NCBI GenBank assembly: GCA_947650365.1
Contig: OX393549.1
Span: forward strand, 33,155,126 to 33,219,125
Length of the DNA: 64,000 nucleotides
Direction of reading: 5' to 3'
Source: Chamaelirium japonicum
Taxonomy: Eukaryota > Streptophyta > Magnoliopsida > Liliales > Melanthiaceae
The notes under the pieces are model-generated. The model was given only the letters and a program-made list of their open reading frames with translations. It did not search any database and had not been told where the DNA came from. Positions 22,419 through 33,088 of this stretch are shown here, piece by piece (position 1 is the stretch's first letter; the number at the start of each line of letters is the position of its first letter). The position numbers and the translations under genes were made by a program.

Positions 22419-22573
22419 TGTTACAAATAGAGGAAAGAGAGAAGGTTTTGGGGAGAAAAACTCCTTATGTTATCTCTTCTATTCACACATTACATAGGAC
22501 CAGCTCTCTATATATAGAGGGAGAACGGACATCATTGTGTTACCACAACCGAGGTGGGACTATAATACTAACA
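22419..22573 (-). repeat. 5' LTR of the complete Copia element
   Basis: Same 155 bp as 17192-17346, including the TATA-like ctatatatag (22508-22517). Followed by the right target duplication GTACT at 22574-22578. Confidence 0.95.
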
Positions 22574-23154
22574 GTACTATTATTATTATTGTTTTAAGGA
22601 TCGAACGTTCGCATTTCTCAAAACAAAAATAATCAACATTCTCTTCTTTTAAACAAGGGTCTTAGTGATAGCTTCTTGACAAAGTTATCCATCAACTTGC
22701 AATAAGTCCTCCTACAAATTCCGTATTGCAATAGCTCCTTACCAAAATCCTGCTGAATGAAATAAAAAAAAGGACAATAGCATCCAACCCAAGTTTCTTA
22801 AATTTATATTTTCTGCCATCAACTTAACACGAACCATTTTTTGTAAGAAAATCAATTGAAATTATTTTAGATTGGTTATTTAAAACCATAAAATAATATT
22901 TTTAAAAATTATGTATATTTTTATCAACTTTTTTTTTTATTCTGTCAACCGACCAAATTGTTACTATTTTTTACCTATTACTCTTTATGTGCGAGATATA
23001 GATTCGACTTTGTTTCACGTAGTTAAATATATTTTTTGTCACAGATAATCATATTGTGACCAGATGAGCAGAAGTGCTCCTACAATCAATCCACAACTAA
23101 GATATTTTACTATATCCAATTGTTACTCTTTGTTAAAGGATTGTTACTTTTTAC
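22574..23154. repeat. AT-rich repeat, left arm of an inverted pair
   Basis: The region 22650-23154 matches the reverse complement of 27237-27752, for example cttagtgatagct, cctcctaca, atattgcaatagc, caattgttactcttt. No gene is seen. It may be two copies of one repeat family or arms of an element now split by later insertions. It is cut at 23155 by a hAT-like terminus. Confidence 0.65.
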
Positions 23155-23571
23155 TAGGGCTGGCAATTTCGAACCCGACACGGTAGACTTGACACGAAGT
23201 TAGCGGGTCTGGGTTAGGGCTAAACGGGTTCGGGTCGTAAACAGGTCAACACGATAGACCCGTTTAATAAACGGGTCGGGTCCGGGTTTAGGGTCTGGAC
23301 ACAGTAGACCCGGGAAGATTTGTTTAAAATTCAACGGGTCGTGTCGGGTCTACCTGCAATCCGATACTGTAATATATAGTATCAGCGGGTCTATCGGGTT
23401 AGGTCGGGTCGAGTCGGATTGGGTCGGATCAGGTCAATTGAATAAACCCATGTGGTAAACGGGTCTAACGGGTCTACCCATTTATAAATGGGTCGGGTAT
23501 TGGTTTAGGATCTAGACACGATTAATTAAACGGGTCGGGTCTGGGTCTAGGGGTTTTGGACACGACCCGTT
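23155..23571. mobile_element. GGGTCGGG-rich hAT-like element, right end missing
   Basis: It starts TAGGGCTGGCAAT and runs through gggtcgggt-type repeats; internal order is the reverse complement of the element at 23720. The second terminus is absent and sequence of repeat copy 3 starts at about 23572. Confidence 0.65.
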
Positions 23572-23719
23572 TAAATGATCTAACTAGTAGTCCATGGCTT
23601 CCAAAGCTTCCCAATTGTCAAAGCTTTGTCACCATCAATGGACAACTTTCCTTGGGCATAAGTGATCGAGAACCACAGTGTTATTTCTTTCCTGTAGGCT
23701 CCTCCTTTATGCTATACGG

Positions 23720-24157
23720 TAGGGGTGGCAATGAGTCGTGTCGTGTCTTTAGTTTTGGGTCGCATCCAAAACTCCTAGATCCGGATCCGACCCGTTTAAC
23801 TAATTGTGTCTAGATATTAAATCCATACCCTACCCGTTTATAAACGGGTAGACACAATAACAGCCGTTAGACCCGTTTACCAGACAAGTTTATTCAGTTG
23901 ACCCGATCCGACCCAATCCGACTCGACCCGACCTAACCCGATAGACCCGCTAATACTATAGTTTACAGTATCGGATTGCGGGTACACCCGACCCAACACG
24001 ACCGTTGAATTTTAAACAGGTCTTTCCGAGTCTAACGTGTCCAGGCCCGACCCGTTTATTAAACGGGTCTATCGTGCCGACCCGTTTACAACCCGAACCT
24101 GTTTAGCCCTGACCCAGACAAGCTAACGTCGTGTCGGGTCTGAAATTGTCAGCCCTA
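23720..24157. mobile_element. GGGTCGGG-rich hAT-like element, 438 bp, with target duplication
   Basis: The ends TAGGGGTGGCAAT and ATTGTCAGCCCTA are inverse repeats with two mismatches. Flanking octamers are CTATACGG (23712-23719) and CTATAGGG (24158-24165), 7 of 8 identical. The empty site is kept in copies 1 and 2 of the repeat (ttttgctataggtacc, about 8850 and 15233). No ORF belongs to it. Confidence 0.88.
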
Positions 24158-24400
24158 CTATAGGGACCGACAACACACGTGTCGAGGCCCGAGGGGGTCG
24201 CTGGCTGTGAGAAGAACGCCTCCACTAGGCACTTGCACCCCTGACCACGAAGTCTGTACCCGCTCCTCCATTGCTCTTCTTAGTTAGATGCATGATTCCC
24301 TTGTATTCTAACATTGATGCATCCTTTATTTTTTAACAAAATATTTGGCTCCAATAACGATTGAAGCAGGAGGAGCTTCAACCATTGATGTGTCATACAT

Positions 24401-24494
24401 GGAGAACGATTTTGTTCCAACCTCCTTGAAATGGACCAATGGGAGAGCCATTAATGTTCCAAACTCTTTAAGGAGGTTCTAACTAAATCGTTCT
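24401..24494. mobile_element. Tiny Mutator-type MITE, 94 bp
   Basis: The termini are inverse repeats of about 30 bp with mismatches (GGAGAACGATTTTGTT...AACCTCCTT). Flanks are tgtcatacat (24391-24400) and tgtcatacac (24495-24504), a 9-bp duplication of the Mutator kind. The other copies of the host repeat have tgtcatacatgtatagg uninterrupted. Confidence 0.82.
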
Positions 24495-24557
24495 TGTCAT
24501 ACACGTATAGGACTAGGGGTGGCAATGGGTCTGATCAGATTCGGTTCGGATTGAGAC

Positions 24558-25531
24558 CAAGGGCGGACCTACATTGGGCCTGGGGGGCCTCAAGCCCCCC
24601 CCCAATTTGGGAAAAAACAAGGTAAGTTACACTTACCCCCTTAAAGTTTAGCTCAAAAACACTTAACCCCCTATAGTTTATTTTGTTCCAAATCACTCCC
24701 TAAAGTTTGAAATGTTAGCACAATACCCTTTTGTCAACTACTTGATTTCTCATTTGGTAATTATCTGATCGAAGCTGAATTGAAAGGGGGCAAAATGTTA
24801 TTTTTTAACTATAGGGGGGTTAAATGTTTTTGAGCTAAACTTCAGGGGGGAGCAAAGTGTAATTTATCAAAAAAAAAATTCTAGCAAACTTTTGGTTGCC
24901 AACTTCACATGGAGGTGGCCACCACCGTCCCACCGGCCACCATACCCCGCCAGTCAATGTCCACTGTCATGCCACCAACCCCTACCCCCAACGCCACATG
25001 GGCCACCCGTCGCTGCAAGCCACCAGCCCTGTCGGTCACCACCCGCCATCGCCGCCTGTATTGGTGACCCATGGCTGGCCTCGCCGTTTGCCGACCACCG
25101 ACGCCCACCACTGTCCGGCCAACACCCACCGCCGTCTGCACCTCCCGCGCACGTGGCATCCTCGTAGAGTTCATCCCATGGCCCTTAGTGAATAAGAATC
25201 GAGTGGGAATCAAAACCTATTTATAGGTTTTTGGGGGGTATGTATGAAATCCCCCTCTACCAAAAAAAAAAAAAAAATCTGGTCTATTATTTAAAACTCG
25301 TGCACCCCGATCGAGTCGGCTAATTATAGTTCCAAATTTTCGAATGATTCTGAGGATCAAAATTCTCCTCCACTAGAGACAAAATCCTAATAGGCCTTTT
25401 GTTGCGCGATCGAAGGAAGGGTAGGGATGTTGTCACGCCGCCTGCTGATGCCTTCGACTGTGAGGCAGCGACTATAGTTTCTTTTTAATAATTATGCCCC
25501 CCCTGAAAAAAAAAATCATGGGTCACCACTG
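24558..25531. mobile_element. hAT-like element, 974 bp, perfect 8-bp target duplication, GC-rich core
   Basis: It starts CAAGGGCGGACCTACAT and ends ATCATGGGTCACCACTG, imperfect inverse termini of the CAGGGGCGGA class. Identical octamers ATTGAGAC flank it (24550-24557 and 25532-25539). Inside are a smaller MITE (24621-24868) and a GC-rich block rich in ccaccaccgtcc (24900-25200) unlike the rest; open frames there follow from composition. No transposase is seen. Confidence 0.88.
24621..24868. mobile_element. MITE with long inverted termini, 248 bp
   Basis: Left GGTAAGTTACACTTACCCCC...GTTTAGCTCAAAAACA and right the inverse, ending TGTAATTTATC; about 50 bp of terminal inverse repeat. Flanks aaaaaacaa and aaaaaaaaa fit a 9-bp duplication, but in low-complexity sequence. 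Confidence 0.7.
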
Positions 25532-25668
25532 ATTGAGACATAGGTGCAAGGACAAAACATTAATCCGAATCCGAGCCATTTAATAAAGGGTTTAAAAACT
25601 TAAACCCAAATTCGACCCGTCTAATAAATGGGTTGAAACAACCCGACCCATTTAACCCGTTTAATAAA

Positions 25669-25936
25669 GAACAATATTTGGCTCCAATCGATGTTGGAGC
25701 AACGAGCTTCAACCGTTGATGTGGCAATCAATGATTGGATGGACCCACTTGATACATGTAGCGTCTACTGCTCCATTTTGAGCATGTCATGTGGGCCCCA
25801 TATTACCACTTTAAAATCAAGGCATTTCTTTTCAATCGATTTATTTCATGATAATCGAGTATAATCCAATCATTCACTGCCACATTTGTTTGTTGGAGCC
25901 CGTTCCTCCAACAACGGTTGGAGCCAAGTATTGTTC
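25669..25936. mobile_element. Mutator-type MITE, 268 bp
   Basis: The ends GAACAATATTTGGCTCCAA and TTGGAGCCAAGTATTGTTC are inverse repeats reaching about 45 bp. The 9-bp flanks are tttaataaa (25660-25668) and tataataaa (25937-25945), 8 of 9 identical. A truncated relative (caatacttggccccaac) lies in the repeat units at about 8996, 15380 and 24340. Confidence 0.82.
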
Positions 25937-26222
25937 TATAATAAATTTGTCAGGTCGGGTTGGATTAACAAAACCTATATCAGCCGATTGGGTTTGATCG
26001 GATTTGATCAGATTGGGTTGGGTCGGGTCGAATTGACAAGGCCCATTTGATAAACGAATCAAGTCAGGTTAGTCGGGTTATATGTACAAAACCAAAATCC
26101 GACCCATTAAATAAACAGGCCAGCCAAGTCAACCCGTTTAAAACCCGAACTTGTTTAGACCATACCCAAATCAGCTAACTTTGGGTCGGGTTGGTGGGTC
26201 GGGTCAATGATTGCCACTCCAA

Positions 26223-27236
26223 TATACCACCATCTTCGAGGTGATTGAAGAAAGAAGAAAAAATTCTAACTCACTTTATTCTTGCCGGGCCTACCAAAAA
26301 ATAGAAAGTTTTAATAAATCTTATAGGCTATGCACCATTGGCTAATCTTCTTAATTAATCTGGGTTAATTGATGATTAGTCCTTTATAAAACAAATCTCG
26401 AAGGCGCATGACATGTCAACATTTTTGTCAATGCCTGGTCCCTCATCTTCTCTAGAAATAAAAAATGCGCACTACTCCCATCAAACAGTCATGGCGGTCG
26501 CAGCGGCAACATCGACAACAAGCATGATTTTGAGTTGCAATTGCTTGTCGCCGCCACCCCGACGACGGCGAGCAGTTGAGACTAGAAGGAATAGGGACCG
26601 GAGGGATTAAGTTTAGAAATCCTAGGTCTAGGGTTCATCCCATGGCCTGTAGATCTTGGGTTTAGGGTTAACTTTAGGTTTGGGTCGGCGGCGGTGAGTA
26701 ACTGCAGCGGCGGCGATCATCGGAGGCGAGAAGATCCGGTGTCGACGGAGCGACTCAGAATTTCGGTTAGTTAGGTTAGTTTTAGAGTAACCGATGGTAA
26801 TTATTTAAAAATTTAAATTGATTTGGAGGGATTTTTCATCCTCATCATTTTGGAGAGACTTTAGCTAAAAATGATATCTGGTTGGGAACCGCTCACCAAC
26901 TCCCCCAATTAATTTTTATAGTGAATTTTAGGGGTTATTAACGTTAGTTCCTTAAATGGTTTTCGTTCAACATTGAGGGTATGTAAAGTTTGAACTTAAC
27001 ATTAAGCCCTTGTAGTTGGACTTTGGCTAATGGAAGCTCCTTCTTCCGTACACATGTAATAACAAAATTTTTATAAAAATAATTTTACCCCTACAGATAA
27101 AGTGCAACAATCATAGCAAAATAGTGACAATTGGTAAAGTGCAAAAATCCGTTAGTTTTGGCTAATGCGGGCTTATTCTGCCGCGCACATGTAATAACGA
27201 AACTTTTTAAATGATAATTTTAGCCTTACATATGTA
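26223..27236. other. AT-rich spacer with short repeats, no gene recognised
   Basis: It begins with the tail of repeat copy 3. The block 26480-26760 is GC-richer (cggcggcggtgagtaac-like) with an open frame 26413-26610 that I do not trust. From about 26930 tandem-like stretches recur (cacatgtaataac at about 27050 and 27185; gtaacaatccgttag). Confidence 0.45.
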
Positions 27237-27752
27237 ACAATCGTTGCAAAAAGTAATAATTGGTAAAGAGTAACAATCCGTTAGCAAAGAGTAACAATTT
27301 GATATGGTAAATTATCTTAATTGTCCATTGATTGTAGCGATATTTCTACTCATCTGGTTTCAATAATTTTTTTTTGTTATAAAAATCGCTTTTAACTATG
27401 CGAAATCAAGCTGATTCTATCTCGCACAAAAAGAGTAACAATTAGGTTAAAATGAGTAACTATTTGGTTGGTTGATAGAATAATTTTTTTTTGATAAAAA
27501 TATATAGAAAAAAAAATTGTTTTGTGATTTTAAATTGACAATCAGAAGTGATTTTAATTAATTTTTATGTAAAAAATTGTTCGTGTTAAATTGATGGCAA
27601 GATATGTAAATTTCATGAATATCGATTGAGTGTTATTGTCTTTTTTTTTTCTATTTGGTTCGGCGGAATTTCAGGAGGGTGCTATTGCAATATCGAACCT
27701 GTAGGAGGGTTTATTGTAAATTGATACCTTTGTGAGGGAGCTATCACTAAGT
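27237..27752. repeat. AT-rich repeat, right arm of the inverted pair
   Basis: Reverse complement of 22650-23154, aligned end to end by eye with moderate divergence. The pair spans about 5.1 kb. No gene is seen. Confidence 0.65.
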
Positions 27753-27766
27753 CCACCTTAATTTTA

Positions 27767-28907
27767 GGGAAATTTTATTCATACCCCAAAAATCTGTAAT
27801 TAGCCCCCGTATCCCTAGCGTTTCTCAATAACTTACTCAACAATCCTTTAATACCAACAATGCCCTTTTTTTTTTGTACCCCAAACCCCAAAGCCCCTGC
27901 TCAGCGTCTTTTGTACCCCCAACCCAACCCAATGTTTGTTTAAACTTAGCCCAAGCCCAACCCGTCGGGTTGGCCGGGTTGGGGTTGGCCGGGTTGTGCG
28001 GGGTGGGTTCGGGTTAACCTGGCCAAAGTCGGGTTGGGTTCGGGTTGGCCCGCCCAAGTTGCAGGGTGGCAATAAGTCGTGTCTTGTCGGGTTCGTGTCG
28101 TGTCTAGTTTCGTGTCGTGTCCAAAACCCCTAGACCCGGACCCGACCCGTTTAATTAATCGTGTCTAGATCCTAAACCCGTACCCGACTCGATAATAAAC
28201 AGGTAGACATGATAAGACCCGGTAAGACCCGTTTACCACCTGGATCTATTCAGTTGACCCAATCCGACCCAATCAGACTTGACCCAACCTGACCCGAAAG
28301 ACCCACTGGTATTATATATTATAGTATCGGATTGCTGGTAGACCCGACCCGACACGACCCGTTGAATACTAAACGGGTCTTCCCGGGTCTACCGTGTCAA
28401 GACCCTAAACCCGGACCCTACCCGTTTATTAAACGGGTCTATCGTGTCGACCCGTTTACGACCCGAACCCGTTTAGCCTTGTCCCAGACCCTCTAATTTC
28501 ATGCTGGGTCCTGTCGGGTCGAGGAGAAATAATTCGGGTTGGGCTCGGATTAGCCCGCCCAAATTCGGGTTGGGTTCGGGTTGGACTCGGGTAGGGTTCA
28601 GGTTGGCCCGCCCAAGTTGCAGCTCTACTTGTGCCTTCAAGTATCAGCCAACTGCATGGGATTTATTTAAGAGTGGGGTGTATTCAAGAGTGCATATAAT
28701 TGGGGTATATTTAAGGGGGTATGTGTTTGATTGGGGTATAATCAAGTTGGGGCGGGCCATTTAACTGGGGTGTATCGAAGGTGGGGTGTAAGGGGGAAGG
28801 GTATTTTTGGGATAGGAATGGGGTATGAAAAAAAAAAATGGGTTGTGTCCAAGTTTGTTGGAAATGGGGGCTAATTACAGATTTATGGGGTATGAATAAA
28901 ATTTTCC
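27767..28907. mobile_element. TIR DNA transposon, 1141 bp, perfect 8-bp target duplication
   Basis: Termini GGGAAATTTTATTCATACCCC... and the inverse ending GAATAAAATTTTCC match over about 45 bp with few differences. Identical octamers TAATTTTA flank it (27759-27766 and 28908-28915). An 8-bp duplication suggests hAT, though a 9-bp Mutator type is possible in such AT-rich sequence. Inside is GGGTTGGG/GGGTCGGG-rich sequence from at least two further elements. No transposase is seen. Confidence 0.85.
28062..28510. mobile_element. GGGTCGGG-rich hAT-like element, nested, right end unclear
   Basis: It starts CAGGGTGGCAATAAGTCG; the body parallels 23720-24157 in order (cccgacccgtttaat; tagtatcggattg). 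The right terminus is not recognisable. It interrupts a GGGTTGGG-rich element whose text resumes at about 28530 and ends near ttgcagctcta (28617-28627). Confidence 0.6.
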
Positions 28908-29034
28908 TAATTTTATTCATTAGTTTCTAACTTCTTTTTTTAGAAAAAAAAAATACCAGTGGCAGCAGTCTCCTAGACCAAGTGATGTGGCAACACGTGA
29001 TTAATGAGGAATATGTGGGACAAGTTTTAAAAAA

Positions 29035-29217
29035 GGAAAATGCTATTCGTCCTGAAGGTTTTTCCGATTCCACTCATTCCGATTGACATGGTAGCTTGCA
29101 ATTGGTGGTGTAAAAGATATAAATGTTGCTAGCTAGTGGGTTTCAGCCACCAGTTGTATGCTGCCAAATCAATCGGATTGGAATCGGAAAAACCTTCGGA
29201 CTGAATAGCATTTCTCC
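29035..29217. mobile_element. Fold-back MITE, 183 bp
   Basis: Left GGAAAATGCTATTCGTCC...CCTGAAGGTTTTTCCGATTCC and right its inverse, ending GAATAGCATTTCTCC; the arms run about 50 bp. Flanks tttaaaaaa and tcaaaaaac share 7 of 9 bases. RNA from it would form a long hairpin. Confidence 0.8.
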
Positions 29218-30404
29218 TCAAAAAACAATAATAAAAAAAAGATTGCATCTGTTATGAAATGGTGATCCGGATGTAGAATTCCACTTTCATAAGATAAGGA
29301 TTTGTATGATGAAACATTATCTCTATGATGTATATCTGTTGAATACTTTATAGCAATTAACAAGTTATCATCACGAGCCATCCGAGCCCGGCTCGAGAGA
29401 GAGAAATTGGAGAGAGAGAAGGAGACGCCACAGAAGGCACCCCCGAACTCCGGCCGATCCCACGAGAGAAAGAGGAGAAAGCACGAAGCCTCAGCTCCCC
29501 GGCTGACGACGTCGATAAAGGCAGACCTCAAGGTGGCGACTCCGAGGCCAGCCGCTACGTACATCTGCGACGACGACGAACCTCTTTGCAAGGTATGCCC
29601 TGAAACCTCTTTCCTGTCGCTTTGCCGGCCGGCCACATGCAATCGGAAACCCACTAAGGCAAACCTTTGGCCGGAATGGCAAGATCCCACTCCTGCATGG
29701 CCGTCGCCACAACCCATGCACTCCCGTACACCTGATACCGGAGCCTGCCGGAGACGCAATCTCTGTACATCATCCCAGCCGAGCTCCATGAATCACACGT
29801 CGGTCATGCCCGGCCGGAGACCGCACCGGAGGTGCCTTCCATCAGCCACACTTAGCCGAAACCCAACCATAAACCCCTCCGGCAAACTTTTGGCCGGAAC
29901 CGCAGGACCAGTAAAACTAGATATTTTAGTACATTGTTAGATACACTCCTATCAAACAATATTGCACTCATCAGATATTTCTCACATTGTTATATACACC
30001 CTTTTTATGCTTAATTACACCATTATCATTTAATCTAATAAACCGAATTGGCACTTTAGCGCAGCCCGACGCGATTTAGTTTTAATCTATACCGTTAGAT
30101 TTAGTTTTGTATTTGTTTGCATGATCTTTATATGATATGATCGGTCCATATATGGATCCTGGGTGTCCGAACCGTTCCGGACACATCGGTACGATCAATT
30201 TTTATTGTTTTATATATATTATTTATATATTTACATATTTAGCCCCTTATGGACCAATATAAAAAATTAGTTTTTGCAAATAATGATATATTTGTCCTTA
30301 ATTATAACAAACTTTATATTATGCATATATCTCGTGTTTCTTATCTGTTCAATGCATATGATATGTCATGATCTTCATTATTATATGTATTTTATATCAT
30401 TAAG
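29218..30404. other. GC-rich island (29380-29940) in AT-rich spacer, function unclear
   Basis: Both strands are open for long stretches (29407-29940 plus, 177 codons; 29789-29169 minus, 206 codons) because the island is GC-rich. The plus frame begins ATGGAGAGAG after a purine-rich run. A phrase near ggcaaacctttggccggaa recurs at 29658 and 29881. No domain is recognised in either frame. From 29941 to 30404 nothing is seen beyond AT-rich sequence. Confidence 0.35.
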
Positions 30405-32542
30405 CACCTTTTAGAAAAGCTTGACAAGGCGTATGACGGTTCCATAGAACCTGCTCTACCTTTGCAAGTGGTTTCTAAAAGGACCATATTAATACCCAGT
30501 ATTAATAGGCTTTGTCCATTTATGTCAAATGCTTCCTACAATATATCTTTATATACCCATGTGTTGTATATGATAATCATAGTAATTAATGTTATTATTT
30601 ATTAAATCTTTAGATGTTGAATATTGTAAAATTAGACTTTCATGCATTAAACGTTAATGAAAATAATTATCTGAATTGACGAGTAGATAGCATTGAAATG
30701 GATTGAAGCCAGATGAAAAAGCAAAAATCCTAATATTTCTTAGGCACCTCATACACGAAGATCTGAAGAATGAATATATGATTATAGTAGATCCTGCATA
30801 TCTCTGGAAGGCACTTAAAGAACACTACGATTACCAGAAGATGATCACTTTGCCGGCAACAATGAGTGATTGGACAACCCTCAGGTTTTATGACTTCAAG
30901 ACAGCGACTGAGTTCAACTCGAAGTTGCTCAACATCGTTAGTAAGTTGAAGCTTTGCGAGTAGAAGATAGATAACGCTCAAAGGATTGATAAAACTCATA
31001 ACAACAATATAGGAGGATGAAGTACAAGAAGTACTCAGAACTCATAGAAGTTCTTCTGATTCCTGAAGAACATAATACCCTACTAGTAAAGAATCATAAT
31101 TCTAGACCCACTTGATCATTGGCACGGCTAGAAGTAAACGTTAATGATTTCTACCGAGGTAGGGGTAGAGACAAAGAAAGGAGAAGTAAAAGACACGGTA
31201 GGTGAGAACGCAATAACTACCCTGAAAGAGATATAAACCACCTTGCAAGAGGAGGATACCAAAATCATCCTGGAAGAGGTGATTATTATGGTCCTAGGAA
31301 TGACACTCATTTTAAAAATAAATGGATTGCTCATCCGAATCCAGAAAAGAAAAATCCCTCTAAACCCGAATATAAGAGGGATGCATACTTTGAATGTGGA
31401 AAGTAAGGACACTAGTCCAGAACCTGTTGTGCTAGTAAATATGAAAAAAAATAAGTACAAAAGTACATGGATAACTGCAGAGGTAAATATGAATGAAGAA
31501 AATAATGAGTAACTTGAAGAATACCAGAAACAGACTAATACCCTGAAGACATCGTACCTGGAAAATTCAGACTACTTTGATGAGTTAAACGATAACATAT
31601 TAGATCCCTGAGCTTTAAGATCGCTGAAGATTATAGTTTTTTGTTTATTTTCTGTTTGACATTGCTTAGTATTTTTTATATTCTGTCAGACATTGATCAG
31701 TAGTTTTATATTCTGCTGGACATTGCTGTAGTAGTTTTTATATTCTGTTGAAAATTACTTTAGTAGTTTTTATATTCTATTGGATATTATTTTAATCCAT
31801 TTATATTATCATTCTCGTTAATATAGTTGGATATTGTGTTAGTATACTTTATTTCTAGTTAATTTATTTTTGGTATTTATTAATTCATATAACTTATCAT
31901 TTAGGAATGATGACAAATTGCAAAGAGATTTGCTTGATAGATAATGCACAAACACATACCATATTGAAACACATAATTTTTTTTACAAATCTTGAATATA
32001 ATTTGTGTATGATTACTACAGTGGCTGGACCTACTGACATAGTTATAAAGTTCGGAAGAGCCCATATTTTTTTACCTAATGGTACTCACTTGCTAATCAA
32101 GGATGTACTATACTTAGAAAATTACAGAAGAAATTTACTGAGTCCGAGCAAATAGTTACTATTTAAAAACTACAAATGAAGATAATCAAGAATACCTCTA
32201 TATTACATCTAAGAACGAAGAGGTAACATCTATACTAGAAAAAATTTCAACCCTATCATTAGGGTTATATTTTACCCATAATGGAATCGTATACCACTCA
32301 CCTGAACCAGAAGTCCATCAATCTTGTAGAATTGGTTCTTTGACATGATAGATTAGGTCATCCAGGATCAGGTATGCTTAGAAAGTTCATTTATAATTCT
32401 TATAGTCATTCCCTTAGCAATCGAAGTCTAACTTTTTCTAATGACCACCTTTGTGGCCCTTGTTCACAAGGAAAGTTTATCTCCAGACCTTCTTTCCAGA
32501 AAATAGAGACAGAATCATCTACTTTCCTTTAGAGGGTTCAAG

Positions 32543-32545
<3 letters not shown>
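30405..32545 (+). pseudogene. Copia gag-protease remnant, left arm of an inverted pair
   Basis: It encodes Gag (30615-30963; FLRHLIHEDLKNEYM, STRFYDFK-like region), a decayed basic region with a defective zinc knuckle (31021-31410), and protease (31907-32155; CLIDNAQTHTIL where the family has an active Asp). Many stops and frameshifts. Integrase starts at 32330 (RLGHPGSG) and is lost where a (TA)n tract begins. A close copy in reverse order lies at 36300-38390. Confidence 0.82.

Positions 32546-32623
<78 letters not shown>
32546..32623. repeat. (TA)n microsatellite, about 78 bp
   Basis: An unbroken TA run. It joins the cut end of the plus-strand Copia remnant to the leader of a minus-strand Copia copy, near the centre of the inverted arrangement. 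Confidence 0.97.
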
Positions 32624-32625
<2 letters not shown>

Positions 32626-33088
32626 AGCTCTTGTGAGCACGTTTGGGTCTCGGGTGCTCCCGATTAGGTGTCTAGGCGTCGGACCATCGGAACTGTACCT
32701 CTAGCAAGCGAGGTGGGAGGAGGATATGATGGCGATCGGATCCGGTGATTTGGGCTGTGATGTTGCACGGAGGAGTATCTCCGACTGGTGGCGAAGTCGT
32801 GTGGATCGGAGTGTGTTGTGGTGACTTCCGGGGTGCACCAAGCATAGGGTGTGGCTGGCAAGCTTCAGATCTCTGACCGGGTGTGACCGGCAAGCGTCGG
32901 AAAGAGAGTTGTAAGGCATACCTCGAAGGGGGTTTGTCGTCGTTGTGGGGGGTCGTTGCCACACAAGGTTTGTCGCTGCGTGAAGCTCTTTGCTCTGCGA
33001 TACTCATCCCTCTCTCTCTGATTTCCCTTCTCGTTCCGATCTCTTCTCTCTCGCACCGAGCTCGTGCTATACGATTGTGTTGATAACG
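32624..33088 (-). other. Copia primer site and leader following an LTR
   Basis: On the minus strand, directly after the LTR end (33089), cgttatcaacac (33077-33088) resembles the internal-tRNA primer sites of some plant Copia elements. About 460 bp of CT- and AG-rich leader follow. An open frame (33007-32672, 111 codons) is unrecognised. No gag follows, because the (TA)n tract starts at 32623. Confidence 0.5.

Larger units (their letters stand above)
17192..22573 (-). mobile_element. Complete Ty1/Copia retrotransposon, 5382 bp, recently inserted
   Basis: Two 155-bp LTRs (17192-17346 and 22419-22573) read as identical. The target duplication GTACT is perfect (17187-17191 and 22574-22578). On the minus strand the order is 5' LTR, primer binding site, GC-rich leader, one unbroken gag-pol, polypurine tract, 3' LTR. 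Every part needed for movement looks present, so it may be autonomous. The very short LTRs and single ORF suit small Copia lineages such as Ale/Retrofit, but I cannot assign a lineage without a tree. Confidence 0.97.
24514..26222. mobile_element. GGGTCGGG-rich hAT-like element, enlarged to 1709 bp by nested insertions
   Basis: It starts TAGGGGTGGCAAT and ends ATTGCCACTCCAA. The flanking octamers tataggac (24506-24513) and tataccac (26223-26230) share 6 of 8. The outer sequence is continuous across both inner insertions: ...ggattgagac | ...ataggtgc and ...cgtttaataaa | tttgtcagg. Confidence 0.75.
23575..26720 (+). repeat. Repeat unit, copy 3 (diverged), carrying nested DNA transposons
   Basis: Segments 23575-23711, 24158-24390, 24495-24513 and 26223-26345 align in order with 15130-15240, 15235-15430, 15430-15455 and 15455-15540 plus 10600-10640 of the other copies. 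Everything between those pieces is later insertion, each with its own target duplication. This copy lacks CACTA-1, CACTA-2 and the 328-bp MITE. Confidence 0.65.

Noticed and set aside
21653..22430. ORFs up to 188 codons in the Copia leader
   Set aside because: Open in several frames on both strands because of GC-rich repeats; they lie in the untranslated leader.
24896..25213. Pro/His-rich frames of about 90-100 codons on both strands in a hAT-like element
   Set aside because: Compositional; no domain and no transposase motif.
32546..32623. (TA)n tract as an assembly gap filler
   Set aside because: It could be, but the flanks make sense as a rearrangement point and no N bases are present; kept as a microsatellite.
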